From the NCBI RefSeq assembly GCF_003385515.1, contig NZ_QNVT01000021.1, positions 1 to 64,000 of the forward strand: a stretch of 64,000 nt of DNA. The letters run 5' to 3'. The notes beneath the pieces are model-generated. The model saw only the letters and a list, made by a program, of their open reading frames with translations. It was not told where the DNA came from and searched no databases. Both the position numbers and the translations under genes were made by a program. Each line of letters begins with the position of its first letter. Position 1 is the stretch's first letter. This document shows, piece after piece, positions 49,391 to 59,093 of the stretch. Source of the stretch: Chryseobacterium pennae. GTDB taxonomy: Bacteria > Bacteroidota > Bacteroidia > Flavobacteriales > Weeksellaceae.

Positions 49391-49930
49391 CTATGCTTTA
49401 TCGTGAGTTCTCAGTTTACATTCAATTTTCAGGTCATATTTCTTTACAAGCTTTACAAAAGCCTGAGTAACAAATTTAAGCCCTTTATTTTCATCCTGAA
49501 CAGCATATTTTACATCCGGCAACGGGATATCTTCAAAGCTGAAACCCATTCCTTCAAAATCTTTTACAATAGGAGCTGATTTCAGGAATAAAGCTGCATA
49601 GACAGGTATAGGCTCGCCTTTCAGCATACAGGGAATAAATTCAATTTCCCCCTGAAGTTCGTCTTTTAAAGCTACCATTGCTTTTTCAGAAAATAAATCA
49701 CCTACTCCACCTGTATAGCAGGTATAAATATCATATCCTTTTAAAAAGTCATTCAAATCCAAACAATGCTGATCTGTAAATTCTTCTTTAATAGGAATGC
49801 AATTATTTCTAATAGTCGTTTCCCTGTATTCGGGAAGCTGAAATTTATTAAAAATATTTCCCTGCTTATCAATCACTGAAAAATAAAAGTCTTCCTTCGG
49901 ATGAAAGGAAAATAAGGTGTACAAATTCAT
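49391..49930 (-). CDS. Hypothetical protein co-transcribed with the SUKH-like gene
   Basis: 179 residues, not recognised. No signal peptide or membrane segment. The fold looks alpha/beta, with a LNDFLKGYDIYTCYTGGVGDLFSE centre and FEGMGFSFEDIPLPDVKYAVQ near the C-end. It lies 5 bases upstream of the SUKH-like gene on the same strand and, with the 48202 gene, makes a small cluster of acidic cytoplasmic proteins. An immunity role is suspected from context only. Confidence 0.65.
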   Translation of the reverse strand: MNLYTLFSFHPKEDFYFSVIDKQGNIFNKFQLPEYRETTIRNNCIPIKEEFTDQHCLDLNDFLKGYDIYTCYTGGVGDLFSEKAMVALKDELQGEIEFIPCMLKGEPIPVYAALFLKSAPIVKDFEGMGFSFEDIPLPDVKYAVQDENKGLKFVTQAFVKLVKKYDLKIECKLRTHDKA

Positions 49931-49992
49931 GTCTTATTCATTAACATTAGCTCAATATAGCAATTCTCCAGTCCCTAAGAATATTCATGGTA

Positions 49993-50589
49993 TTATTTCA
50001 GTAATAAATCAATCTCCTGATAAAAAGAATCTTTGCTGTAATCTGCCACTCCGGTATGATGAAGACGGACCTCTCCTTTTTTATCCAGTACAACAGTAGT
50101 AGGCAATGAACCGTTATAAAGTTCTCCCGGAATAGTCCCTGCAGGAGTTATAAAAGGAACCGTAAATCCTTTTTCCTTTAAATAGGCTTTTCCCAGAGAA
50201 GGATTATCGTCAAGGTTTACTGTAAGAAAGACCATATCCGGATGAGTTTTATACTTATTATAGAGTTTTTCAACTGATGGAAACTCTGCCCGGCAGGGAG
50301 GACACCATGATGCCCAGAAGTTGATAAAGACAACTTTATTTTTCAGATGAGAGGGATCAATAAGGATTCCGTCTTCATTTTTCAGCATCAGCCCTGTATA
50401 AGCAGCTTTATTTCCTGATTTCTCCACAGATTCAGAAATACTGGAATTAAGAATTCCTGTAGACGCCACCTGTCTCATCAGCCATGCTTTGGCGTCAGGA
50501 CTAATCAATACAATGATCAGTAAAACTGTCATAATCACTGTAGACCAATGAGCCCTCATCCATTTTTTTAAATCTCCTATACTTTTCAT
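49993..50589 (-). CDS. TlpA/ResA-like membrane-anchored thioredoxin
   Basis: 198 residues. An N-terminal membrane anchor (about 16-33) is followed by a periplasmic thioredoxin fold with the active site WASWCPPCRAEFP (about residues 94-106) and the cis-Pro in SLPTTVVLD. Such proteins reduce disulfides, for example in cytochrome c maturation. It is monocistronic and ends 62 bases before the start of the gene at 49930. Client protein unknown; the cytochromes 8-13 kb away are only a loose association. Confidence 0.9.
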   Translation of the reverse strand: MKSIGDLKKWMRAHWSTVIMTVLLIIVLISPDAKAWLMRQVASTGILNSSISESVEKSGNKAAYTGLMLKNEDGILIDPSHLKNKVVFINFWASWCPPCRAEFPSVEKLYNKYKTHPDMVFLTVNLDDNPSLGKAYLKEKGFTVPFITPAGTIPGELYNGSLPTTVVLDKKGEVRLHHTGVADYSKDSFYQEIDLLLK

Positions 50590-50915
50590 TCTGATAATAT
50601 GAATTGTGATTTCACTTTAAAAATTTGATTTTCAAAAATATAAATTTTTAGTGCGATTAAATACAATCTATCTTCTATATTTCTATAACCGAAAGAAAAA
50701 ATAGAACAATTAGTCTAGATAATTAATATGTTTTACATAAGTTCTGCTATATTTGCCCAGGATTTAATGAAGGTCGATAAAAAAGACGAATCAGAAATTA
50801 ATTTATTCAAATAATAAAGCTTCTGTGTGTAACTTATTTTCTATTCATTCAACTAATCAGCAGGAAACAATAAACTCAGTTCTATAGAAGAGATCTACTA
50901 CTTTAACAAAAACTA
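50590..50915 (+). promoter_or_regulatory. Upstream region of the TonB receptor gene
   Basis: 326 bases without a gene. TATATTTG at 50748-50755 fits a -7 box and would give a leader of about 155 bases for the receptor. No TTG at the standard distance is seen, so it may depend on an activator or another sigma factor. No other structure was recognised. Confidence 0.4.
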
Positions 50916-53249
50916 ATGCAAATATCTTTTTTCAAAATTACCGCAGCCACCGCTGCGCTCTGTTTCAGCACTCTGGTGATGGCTCAGCAGCAAACCCGTT
51001 CTGTAAGCGGAACAGTGAAAGACAAAAAAAACGGCGAACTGCTGATTGGTGTAACGGTAAAAGTAAGCGATGATCCTTCAATAGGTGTTGTAGCTAATGA
51101 ATATGGGTTTTACTCACTATCATTGCCAGAAGGAGATCACACCATCATCATTTCCTATCCGGGTTACAGAGATTTTGAGCAGCAGATCAAAGTAGATCAG
51201 AACATAAAGCTGGATTTATTCCTCAATCAGGAAGAGCAAAAATCCAATACCATAGATGAAGTGGTGGTTTCCGGAGTCAAGAAGGATAAAAATCTTTCCA
51301 GTGCTCAAATGGGGACTGAGACATTAAATATCAAAAATATAGAGAAGCTTCCTGTATTGTTTGGTGAAAAGGATGTTATGAAAACCATACAGCTTCTGCC
51401 GGGTATTAAAAGTAACGGTGAAGGAAGCAGCGGCTTCAGTGTTCGTGGGGGTGCTACGGATCAAAACCTGATTCTTCTGGATGAGGCTCCTGTTTACAAT
51501 GCATCGCATTTGCTTGGCTTTTTCAGTACCTTCAACAGTGATGCTCTGAAGGATGCCAGTATTATCAAAGGAAACAGCCCGGCCCAGTATGGAGGACGTC
51601 TTTCTTCGGTAATGGATGTGAAAATGAAAGACGGAAATAATCAAAATTACAATATTAACGGAGGAATAGGGCTGATCAGCAGCAGGCTGAGTGTAGAAGG
51701 ACCACTTCAGAAGGAAAAATCATCTTTTATTGTATCCGGAAGAAGAACGTATGCCGACCTATTTCTTAAATCTTCCAAAGACTACAAAGACAATAAGTTA
51801 TACTTTTATGATCTCAACCTGAAAGCCAATTATCAGATCAATGAGAATAACCGTATTTATCTTTCGGGATATTTCGGAAGGGATGTATTGGGACTGGGAG
51901 ATACTTTCTCAACCGACTGGGGAAATACTACAGCAACGTTACGCTGGAACAGTATCATCAACAGTAAACTGTTCTCGAATACCTCATTAATCTACAGTAA
52001 TTATGATTATAAAATCGGTCTGAAAAATAATGAGAGTGAGTTCAAATTAAATTCAAAGATACAGGACTGGAATCTTAAGCAGGACTTTACCTGGTTTGCA
52101 GGAAACAAACATTCCGTACGCTTCGGTCTGCAGTCTATTTACCATACGCTTACTCCAAGCAGTGCTTCGGGAACGATTGTGAATTCTTATTCAAGAAATC
52201 CGAGATATTCATGGGAAAATGCTCTATATATTAATGATGATTTCAAAGCAACAGAAAAACTTACCATTAATTATGGACTAAGACTTTCTCTATTCAGTGT
52301 ATTGGGTGGAGATACTTTCAATACCTATGAAAATGGAGAACTTTCGGAAAGTCAATATTTAGAAAAAGGTAAATTCGGGAAAACATATACGAACCTGGAA
52401 CCGCGTATTACAGCAAATTACCGCATCAATGAGGTAAGCAGCGTGAAAGGAGGTTATTCAAGAAATACCCAGAATCTTCATCTTTTAAGCAACAGCAGCA
52501 GTGGAAATCCTACCGATCAGTGGATCGGAAGCAGTTACTCTGTAAAGCCTGAAATAGCAGATCAGATCAGTGTTGGCTACAGCAGAAACTTCAAGAACAA
52601 TAATTATGAACTGAACGCAGAAGTCTACTACAAATCTATGCAAAACCAGATCGACTTCAAAAACGGAGCGCAGATCGGATTCAGTACTGCTGAAGATGTA
52701 GAAAGTGAACTGCTTTTCGGGAAAGGAAGAGCTTACGGGCTGGAACTTATCGCCAAAAAGAAAAGCGGAAAGCTGACAGGCTGGATCTCCTATACGTTAT
52801 CCAAAACAGAAAGAAAGATCAACGGAATCAATGATAACCAATGGTACAACGCCAGAATGGACAAAACTCATGATCTTTCCATAGTAGCTACTTATCAGCT
52901 TAATTCAAAATGGACTCTTTCTGGATTATTCCTTTACAGTACAGGAAATTCAGTGACTTTCCCTGTCGGAAAATATGAACTGAACGGACAGACTGTATTC
53001 CAATACAACAACAGAAACGCTGACAGAATGCCTGCTTATCACAGAATGGATCTTAGTGCGACCTACGAACCGGAATCAAATAAACGTTTCCGCGGATCAT
53101 GGACATTCGGAATTTATAACCTGTATGGCCGTGAAAATGCTTACACCATTACTTTCGAAGACAATCCAAACAACCCGGGAACCACCCGCGCCATGCAGAC
53201 TTCACTTTTCCGTTGGGTACCTAACATCACTTACAATTTCAAATTTTAA
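50916..53249 (+). CDS. TonB-dependent receptor with carboxypeptidase-like N-domain
   Basis: 777 residues. Signal peptide (about 1-23, VMAQ), a carboxypeptidase-regulatory-like domain (about 28-110, VSGTVKDKKNGELLIGVTV), then a plug with the KSNGEGSSGFSVRGGATDQNLILLDEAPVYNASHLLGF (abridged) block (about 165-205) and the SPAQYGGRLSSVMDVKMKDG segment. The rest is a beta-barrel ending in RWVPNITYNFKF. It is followed after 3 bases by a DUF4249 lipoprotein, a standard Bacteroidota pair for uptake of an unidentified large ligand. No FecI/FecR genes adjoin. Confidence 0.93.
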   Translation: MQISFFKITAATAALCFSTLVMAQQQTRSVSGTVKDKKNGELLIGVTVKVSDDPSIGVVANEYGFYSLSLPEGDHTIIISYPGYRDFEQQIKVDQNIKLDLFLNQEEQKSNTIDEVVVSGVKKDKNLSSAQMGTETLNIKNIEKLPVLFGEKDVMKTIQLLPGIKSNGEGSSGFSVRGGATDQNLILLDEAPVYNASHLLGFFSTFNSDALKDASIIKGNSPAQYGGRLSSVMDVKMKDGNNQNYNINGGIGLISSRLSVEGPLQKEKSSFIVSGRRTYADLFLKSSKDYKDNKLYFYDLNLKANYQINENNRIYLSGYFGRDVLGLGDTFSTDWGNTTATLRWNSIINSKLFSNTSLIYSNYDYKIGLKNNESEFKLNSKIQDWNLKQDFTWFAGNKHSVRFGLQSIYHTLTPSSASGTIVNSYSRNPRYSWENALYINDDFKATEKLTINYGLRLSLFSVLGGDTFNTYENGELSESQYLEKGKFGKTYTNLEPRITANYRINEVSSVKGGYSRNTQNLHLLSNSSSGNPTDQWIGSSYSVKPEIADQISVGYSRNFKNNNYELNAEVYYKSMQNQIDFKNGAQIGFSTAEDVESELLFGKGRAYGLELIAKKKSGKLTGWISYTLSKTERKINGINDNQWYNARMDKTHDLSIVATYQLNSKWTLSGLFLYSTGNSVTFPVGKYELNGQTVFQYNNRNADRMPAYHRMDLSATYEPESNKRFRGSWTFGIYNLYGRENAYTITFEDNPNNPGTTRAMQTSLFRWVPNITYNFKF

Positions 53250-53252
53250 ATC

Positions 53253-54056
53253 ATGAAAAAAGCATTCTTTATCATATTATCTGCATTTACATTAACTTCT
53301 TGTGAAAAAGAGATCGATCTGGATCTGAATGACCAGAGCGGAAACATTGTCATTGAAGGAAATGTCACTGATAAAAATGGTTCATATACTGTAAAAATCA
53401 CCAAGACTGTCGGTTTTGCCCAGCCTAATCAATATCCGGCTGTTACAGACGCTCAGGTTATTTTAAGTGATAATACCGGACAAACAGAAACACTGGGGTA
53501 TACAGGTGACGGAGAATATAAAACAAGTACCTTTCTCGGAGTACCGGGAAGAACCTATACTCTTAAAGTTTTAGCAGAAGGGAAACAGTATACCGCACAA
53601 AGCACCATGCCACAGGCTGTGGACTTGGAGGGTCTTGTACAGGATTCTTTTATGTTCGGAAGTAAGAAAAGCTATACCCTTCTTCCTGTTTTTAATGATC
53701 CTGCAGAATTGGGCAACCGTTATCTTTTCAGCTTTACCATCAATAATTTACCTAAAAAGTACATCAGCGTACTTTCTGATAATTTAAACAACGGATTACC
53801 TAATCAATGGACTTTAGGACTTCCTAATGATGATAATAAAGGCAGAGATCACGAAGTAGTACCCGGAGATGTTATTTTGGTTGAAATGCAGTCTATCGAC
53901 ACTAATGTATTCACTTATTACAGCGCACTTCTTAAGATTTCGGAAGGCTACGGCGGGAGTGTTACACCTGCCAATCCGCCAAGTAATATCGATAACGGAG
54001 CTTTGGGATATTTCTCAGCACATACGGTAAGATCTCTTGTTACACAGATTCAATAG
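53253..54056 (+). CDS. DUF4249 lipoprotein partner of the TonB receptor
   Basis: 267 residues. Lipobox LTSCEKEIDLD (Cys17), then N-terminal Ig-like and beta-rich regions (NIVIEGNVTDKNGSYTVKIT; TYTLKVLAEGKQYTAQSTMP, the typical DUF4249 core) and a C-terminal part ending in GALGYFSAHTVRS. DUF4249 proteins accompany TonB receptors and are probably surface lipoproteins that help ligand capture. Its ATG follows the receptor stop by 3 bases, so the pair is co-translated. A hairpin terminator follows. Confidence 0.92.
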   Translation: MKKAFFIILSAFTLTSCEKEIDLDLNDQSGNIVIEGNVTDKNGSYTVKITKTVGFAQPNQYPAVTDAQVILSDNTGQTETLGYTGDGEYKTSTFLGVPGRTYTLKVLAEGKQYTAQSTMPQAVDLEGLVQDSFMFGSKKSYTLLPVFNDPAELGNRYLFSFTINNLPKKYISVLSDNLNNGLPNQWTLGLPNDDNKGRDHEVVPGDVILVEMQSIDTNVFTYYSALLKISEGYGGSVTPANPPSNIDNGALGYFSAHTVRSLVTQIQ

Positions 54057-54077
54057 GATTTTCTATAGCTACAATAA

Positions 54078-54120
54078 AAACGGTTATTCCAGAGTATTGG
54101 GATAACCGTTTATTTTTATT
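54078..54120 (+). terminator. Terminator of the TonB receptor/DUF4249 operon
   Basis: AAACGGTTATTCC and GGGATAACCGTTT form a 13-base stem with one wobble and an 8-base loop, followed by TATTTTTATT. It begins 22 bases after the lipoprotein stop. Confidence 0.8.
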
Positions 54121-54539
54121 AATTTATATAAAGAACTCTTCTGAGGAGCTTCGAGAGATCATCATAAAAAAGAATCACAAAAAACAACTGGATAAAATAA
54201 ATAAGTAAAAAAAAATAATTTAAAAATGCCAGCAATCGCTGTGAAAAACATGTCAACTTAAATTTTTATCCAGTGCTCTTTTACCTCCTTATTATGGGTA
54301 AGGTGGTATACATTTAATGAGTTTTATTAAAAAATCTCATTACAAGATATTTTTAGTTCTGAATGGGATAAACACTGCCTTATAAAGACCCAAACGAGTA
54401 TTCCGCCCCATTCAAAATCTATTTTATTACTTTTGTAAAATTAATTCGTTCAGGCAGAAAGTCTGGTGATTTATATCGGTTTAAAATGTGATTTAAGTTA
54501 CAAACTGGACGTTTATTCAACAGCCTGCGTAGAAAAATT
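54121..54539 (+). promoter_or_regulatory. Upstream region of a Crp/Fnr gene with a CRP-like half palindrome
   Basis: 419 bases with no gene. TGTGA-N6-TTACA at 54487-54502 resembles the CRP-type TGTGA-N6-TCACA site and is centred about 45 bases before the start codon, possibly for autoregulation. The remainder is AT-rich and holds nothing recognised. Confidence 0.4.
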
Positions 54540-55226
54540 ATGATCTCAAAATTTATTTTCAATAATCAGTACCTTTTTGATGAGCTGCCTGAGTCTGATA
54601 AGGATTTACTTATAAGGGTAATGAAAACTAAAAACTACCGCAAAAACGAAGCGATATTTACGGATGGCACAAAACCCAATGGAATTTATTATCTGAATGA
54701 AGGAAAGATAAAAAAATATAAGGTAGATAATGATGGAAGGGAACAAATCATTTATATCTACAGTTCCGGGGAATTTTTCGGATACTCTGCTATTTTGAGC
54801 CAGGAATCTTATGGAGATACTACTTCCACTCTTGAAAATTCTGTCATATCATTTATTTCAAAAGACAGCTTTCTCGAAATTATTGACCAATCTCCGGTTT
54901 TTTCAAGATTGTTATTAAAGTCTTTAAGCCATGAGTTCAGTGTCATGGCCAATCTTATTGCAGTTTTATCTCACCGTACTGTCCGAGAGCGGGCTGCACT
55001 GAGCTTGCTGATCCTGCATGACAAATACAAATCCAATAACTTCCAGGAAGAAGAGGTATTGATCTCTTTATCCCGGGTGGACCTCGCCAACATGGTAGGA
55101 ACCGCCAGAGAAACCCTGGCCCGTATTCTTAATGATTTTAAGCAGGAAAAACTAATCAGATCGGAAGGAAGAAAAATACAGATTCTTAACTTTAAGCAAC
55201 TCATCCATATTGCTAACTTTTATTAA
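54540..55226 (+). CDS. Crp/Fnr-family regulator
   Basis: 228 residues: an N-terminal cyclic-nucleotide-binding-like barrel (about 20-130, KNEAIFTDGTKPNGIYYLNEGKIKKYKV) and a winged HTH (about 170-225, ISLSRVDLANMVGTARETLARILNDFKQEKLI). This is the full-length Crp type. There are no Cys residues at the N-end for an Fe-S cluster. It is monocistronic with a possible CRP-like site in front of it. The signal is unknown. Confidence 0.92.
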   Translation: MISKFIFNNQYLFDELPESDKDLLIRVMKTKNYRKNEAIFTDGTKPNGIYYLNEGKIKKYKVDNDGREQIIYIYSSGEFFGYSAILSQESYGDTTSTLENSVISFISKDSFLEIIDQSPVFSRLLLKSLSHEFSVMANLIAVLSHRTVRERAALSLLILHDKYKSNNFQEEEVLISLSRVDLANMVGTARETLARILNDFKQEKLIRSEGRKIQILNFKQLIHIANFY

Positions 55227-55341
55227 TAAACCGCTTAGCAGCCTATATTTAGGAAAAATAGTTTCCATTTCAAAAAACTCCTGACAGACTGTTGTCATAC
55301 CCTGTTGTTAATTTTGTAATCAATTATTTAAATACAGAATT

Positions 55342-55740
55342 ATGAAATTAACATCATTAAGAATCATTACCAAAGACATCAGGCAATCGGTTCAGTTTTA
55401 TGAAAGAGCAATAGGACAAAATGCACAATGGTATACGGAAGATTTTGCTGAACTTCCTACCGGTTCCATTACTATAGCTATTGGAAGCACCCATACCATG
55501 AAAATGTTTGGTGGTGAAGATTTTACGGAATCTAAAGGCCAAACCAGTAGCATTATCGAATTTTTAGTAGCTGATGTAGATGCTGAATTTGAAAAAATTA
55601 AAAATCTGACAGATCATATTGTGCAGGAACCTATCACAATGCCTTGGGGCAATCGCTCTCTCTTGTTCCGGGATCCGGATGGGAATCTGATTAATTTCTT
55701 TACGCCTGTAAGTCCGGAAGCTATTCAAAAGTTTAAATAA
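55342..55740 (+). CDS. VOC-family (glyoxalase/bleomycin-resistance fold) protein
   Basis: 132 residues with two beta-alpha-beta-beta-beta halves. The N-half has KDIRQSVQFYERAIGQ, the C-half LLFRDPDGNLINFFTP. Metal ligands of glyoxalase-type enzymes are not all conserved (no early His; Glu is at the PDGN strand region only weakly), so it may be a non-enzymatic or different VOC member. A GGAAG-type repeat starts directly after the stop. Start ATG follows a 115-base gap from the Crp gene. Confidence 0.85.
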   Translation: MKLTSLRIITKDIRQSVQFYERAIGQNAQWYTEDFAELPTGSITIAIGSTHTMKMFGGEDFTESKGQTSSIIEFLVADVDAEFEKIKNLTDHIVQEPITMPWGNRSLLFRDPDGNLINFFTPVSPEAIQKFK

Positions 55741-55749
55741 AGATGGAAG

Positions 55750-55829
55750 CCGGAAGATAGAAGTTACTTTCAGATAAGTATTTACTATAGTGCTTAATCA
55801 ATAGGTTTCAATGGCTTACTATCTTCCGG
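55750..55829. repeat. Dispersed inverted repeat (GGAAG type), copy 2
   Basis: CCGGAAGATAG (55750-55760) and CTATCTTCCGG (55819-55829) are perfect 11-base complements 58 bases apart; GATGGAAGCCGGAAG precedes. Related to the element at 38043-38178. Confidence 0.5.
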
Positions 55830-55883
55830 TTTTTTCCAATTAAAGATAGATTCTCATTGGTTTTACTGCAAGAATACTAAAAC

Positions 55884-55914
55884 AAAAAAAGGAGGCTTTT
55901 CTGCCTCCTTTTTA
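55884..55914. terminator. Terminator of the VOC gene
   Basis: AAAAGGAGGC and GCCTCCTTTT pair perfectly around a short loop with A-run before and T-run after; it works on the plus strand. Confidence 0.85.
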
Positions 55915-56297
55915 GTTGTACTAGTAACCACACCCTGGATTTCTTTATAGTAATTTGTGTTTTTTTCTTATCATTTGGTTTTTTCAAGAAATCCACGTTT
56001 AAGGTCATTCATACGCTTCTATATTAATCTCATCACTTATTAATTCTTTCTCATCACTTGTGTTTTATATAACTATAGTTTATTATTTTTACAGTTATTT
56101 CATTTACCTGTGATCATGAAGTGAAAAAAACTAAAAAAAGCATTCGCATTTCATTTGGTAAATTTTATACTACAAAGTAACAACATCGCAGGATAATATC
56201 ATCTACAAACTCCGTAGATACATATCGGACATTATATAGATATTTATCGATAAAAATTTAAAATGGATGAAGAAGTGCGGAATATCCCTTAGTGGAT
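55915..56297. other. Intergenic region between VOC gene and response regulator
   Basis: 383 bases, AT-rich, without an ORF. A few short palindromes (AAATAACTGT/ACAGTTATTT type, around 56090-56100) are too weak to call. No promoter was recognised on either strand. Confidence 0.4.
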
Positions 56298-56951
56298 CTA
56301 TATTTTATGATGGGTCTTGATAAGATCAATGAGCTCAACAAGATTTTCAATTTTCAATTTTTCAAAGATATTTTTTTTGATAGTGCTTACGGTATTTTGC
56401 TTTATATTTAAATTATTTGCAATTTCCAGATTGCCATATCCTTCGGCATACAATTCTGCAATCTGCAGCTCTCTTTTGGTTAAACTGCTAAGCGGGCTTA
56501 TTACATTTGGATTATAAATAAACTGTACCAATAAATTTCTTGTCAGATCAGAGAAATATTCTCCTTTCTGGATAAAAACTGAGATGGCCTGTCTTACTTC
56601 ATCCTCTTCACTCAGCTTGCTCAGATACCCATTAGCTCCGGCTTTTATAAATTTAAGAGCATACAGATCTTCTTCAAGTCCTGTAAAAACAAGAATTTTA
56701 ATATCCGGATTTATACTTTTCAATTTTGGTAAAATGTGGAGACTGTTTCCTTCCGGAAAATGTGCGTCAATAATGGCAATTTCAATTCCTTTTGTCTCTA
56801 CCAGCTCCACAGCCTGTTGTAAAGATGAAGTATGATACACTTTAGCATTGGGAGCTATATCACTAATAACGATTTCCATTCCCTGTCTTACAATACTGTG
56901 GTCATCTGCTAAAAGGAATGTTATCTCCCTGTTTTCAATTGGCATTTCCAT
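56298..56951 (-). CDS. NarL/LuxR-type response regulator
   Basis: 217 residues. The receiver domain has the acidic pair DD at 16-17 (LLADDHS), phospho-acceptor Asp62 (AIIDAHFPEG), Thr in LVFTG and Lys in YLSKL. The LuxR HTH occupies about 155-217 (TKRELQIAELYAEGYGNLEIANNLNIKQNTVSTIKK, abridged). Its ATG overlaps the kinase stop (TAATG), so the kinase and regulator are translationally coupled. It is expected to be phosphorylated by that kinase. Targets unknown. Confidence 0.93.
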   Translation of the reverse strand: MEMPIENREITFLLADDHSIVRQGMEIVISDIAPNAKVYHTSSLQQAVELVETKGIEIAIIDAHFPEGNSLHILPKLKSINPDIKILVFTGLEEDLYALKFIKAGANGYLSKLSEEDEVRQAISVFIQKGEYFSDLTRNLLVQFIYNPNVISPLSSLTKRELQIAELYAEGYGNLEIANNLNIKQNTVSTIKKNIFEKLKIENLVELIDLIKTHHKI

Positions 56952-58666
56952 TATTTATTATTGATATTTAAATTGATCCTGAATGTTACCTGTGTTCCTT
57001 TGTGTAATTTACTGGAAACCGAAATTTCTCCTTCAAACAATTCTACAATTTCCTTAACAAGGTTCAATCCCAGTCCTACTCCAAGATTATCCACCTCATC
57101 TGAAACAGTTCCCTGATAATAAGGATCAAAAATCTTTTTAAGATCAGATTCTGAAATTCCCACTCCGGTATCTCCTACCGTTGTGATCAGGGTAATTTTA
57201 TCATTTCCCAATGGCTCTGTTGCCATAACAAGATCTATTTTCCCGTTTTCTGTATACTTATTGGCATTTCCAAGAATGTTCATAAAAATCTGGTTAATTC
57301 TGATGTTATCAGAGAATACCACTATTCCTTCGGGAATCCTGTCCGTTACCGCAAACTTATTATTTCGGGTTTCAAGATAAGGAGAAATAACTTTTACAAT
57401 AGAACCAATTTCATCTTTAAGGTTAAAAACAGACTTTATGAGTTTCTTCTCAGCATCCTGATTCTTTGTATATTCCAGAATCTGGTTGGACTGTAAAAGC
57501 AGAGTACTATTGGTAAATTTAATAGATTTCAGATAATCTTTAATTGTCTCATCTCCTGTTGTTCTGTAAATCTTATCAATAAAAATATTAATGATCTTCA
57601 ATGGAGATCTTAAATCATGGCTCAGCATTCCCAGGATCCTGTTCTTGAAGTTCAGGTTGTTCTTAATTTCCTTATTGGCAGCATTCAGTTTTCTTTCATA
57701 GATAAAAGCTACTCTTGTAAAGTACATGATCAGAATAGATACGATGAACATCAGAATCATCAGCCCAAGTACCAGATATCTTCTGATCTTATTATTGTCA
57801 GAGCTTTGCTTGGCATATTCTTTTTCGAGTTCAGATTTGAAATCCTTGATCGCATTTTCATATACATCGATCAATCCATTACTATAGACCAGCAGCTTAC
57901 TGAAATTACTGTAAAACTGTATATTCTCACGCTGATTTTTGATGGCATACTGCTGTGCTTTCTTTACTTCCGCCGCATAATGCTTATCCATAGACTTCAA
58001 AGCCTTATTCATTTCAGTCTTTACATTGGAAAGGTCTATCGTTTTATTATTTGTTAAAGTAATGACTGTACTTTCTTTCTGAACGTTAACTTTTCCTGTA
58101 ATGGCATCTTTTAAACGTCCCATAAACCCTTTCTTCTTGATCGTATCAGCATAGGTACGGGTCTGTACATTGAAGTTCTCAAAGTCATTCTTATACTTTT
58201 CCGGCTCGTACTGTTTATCTTCAATCTTTGCAGGAGCTTTCAGAGAAGATTCGTATACAGAATCTATAAGTGTTTTCAGTTTGGTAACCTTCAGGGTATC
58301 CATTTTCTTCTGGGCCAGGCTTTTTTTCAGTCTTGGGCTTGTATTTTCATACTCCCCGATCTTATCAAAATTCTTTTTCAGTTTTCTAAGGGATTCAAAA
58401 TAAAGCTGTAGATCCTTATTATCCTGGGTGGCCATATATCTTTGAAGATGCTCCTGGGCATCCATAAAATCCTTTCTTGAATTATCCGTTAATCCGCCGA
58501 GAGCCCTGCTATCTTCAAGCTGTGTCTTGATAAACTGCAGCTTTTTCTCATTGACAACCTCATTATAAAAAAATACGCCTATAATTACCTGTATCAATAG
58601 AATACACATAATCAATGAGTAATGAACAACCTTCCTCAATTTAAAATTTAAGAATTTATATTTCAT
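56951..58666 (-). CDS. Membrane sensor histidine kinase
   Basis: 571 residues. Transmembrane helices (about 13-34 and 297-317) enclose a large helical periplasmic domain of about 260 residues rich in Lys and Glu, with coiled-coil features; its ligand is not recognised. The cytoplasmic part has the H-box MLSHDLRSPLKIIN (His about 352) and an ATPase domain with N-box NILGNANKYTENG, GDTGVGIS and GVGLGLNLV. A HisKA-type kinase paired with a NarL-type regulator is uncommon outside Bacteroidota. It is the first gene of the pair; a 427-base upstream gap separates it from the esterase. Confidence 0.9.
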   Translation of the reverse strand: MKYKFLNFKLRKVVHYSLIMCILLIQVIIGVFFYNEVVNEKKLQFIKTQLEDSRALGGLTDNSRKDFMDAQEHLQRYMATQDNKDLQLYFESLRKLKKNFDKIGEYENTSPRLKKSLAQKKMDTLKVTKLKTLIDSVYESSLKAPAKIEDKQYEPEKYKNDFENFNVQTRTYADTIKKKGFMGRLKDAITGKVNVQKESTVITLTNNKTIDLSNVKTEMNKALKSMDKHYAAEVKKAQQYAIKNQRENIQFYSNFSKLLVYSNGLIDVYENAIKDFKSELEKEYAKQSSDNNKIRRYLVLGLMILMFIVSILIMYFTRVAFIYERKLNAANKEIKNNLNFKNRILGMLSHDLRSPLKIINIFIDKIYRTTGDETIKDYLKSIKFTNSTLLLQSNQILEYTKNQDAEKKLIKSVFNLKDEIGSIVKVISPYLETRNNKFAVTDRIPEGIVVFSDNIRINQIFMNILGNANKYTENGKIDLVMATEPLGNDKITLITTVGDTGVGISESDLKKIFDPYYQGTVSDEVDNLGVGLGLNLVKEIVELFEGEISVSSKLHKGTQVTFRINLNINNK

Positions 58667-59093
58667 GTCTACTGCCAGCTAAATTAATCTTCTGTTTTCT
58701 TAAGTCTCTTTTATTAGTTTTAAACAATATAATATTATTAATAAATATTTAATAATCGTAACATATTATTCAATTGACAAAGTTAAATTAATTTTTGTCT
58801 ACTCAATAATATAAAATATCTGATAAAATTAAGAAAACAAGGTCTTATTTTACATTAAAAAGCCTATAAAACCTTTGCTTTTCATTAAAGTAAATCTATT
58901 TTTTTAAAGGAGATGCAAAATTATGGTTTCATCAAAATATTTAAAATATGTTCTGATAGGGATTCAGACCTGTGTCAATATCATATTTTCAGTTTCCAGC
59001 GTTGTATGATTATTTTTTGTCTTGCGAAAGTAATTTTCTGTTTTTACAAGTTTTTTGATCTGTTGTCTTTATTTTTGCCGGATAACAATATCT
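58667..59093 (+). promoter_or_regulatory. Divergent region between kinase and esterase genes
   Basis: 427 bases with no gene. It holds a TATTTTTG box at 59070-59077 on the plus strand, 17 bases before the esterase start. The region toward the kinase is a T/A-rich stretch. No inverted repeat of note was seen. Confidence 0.45.
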
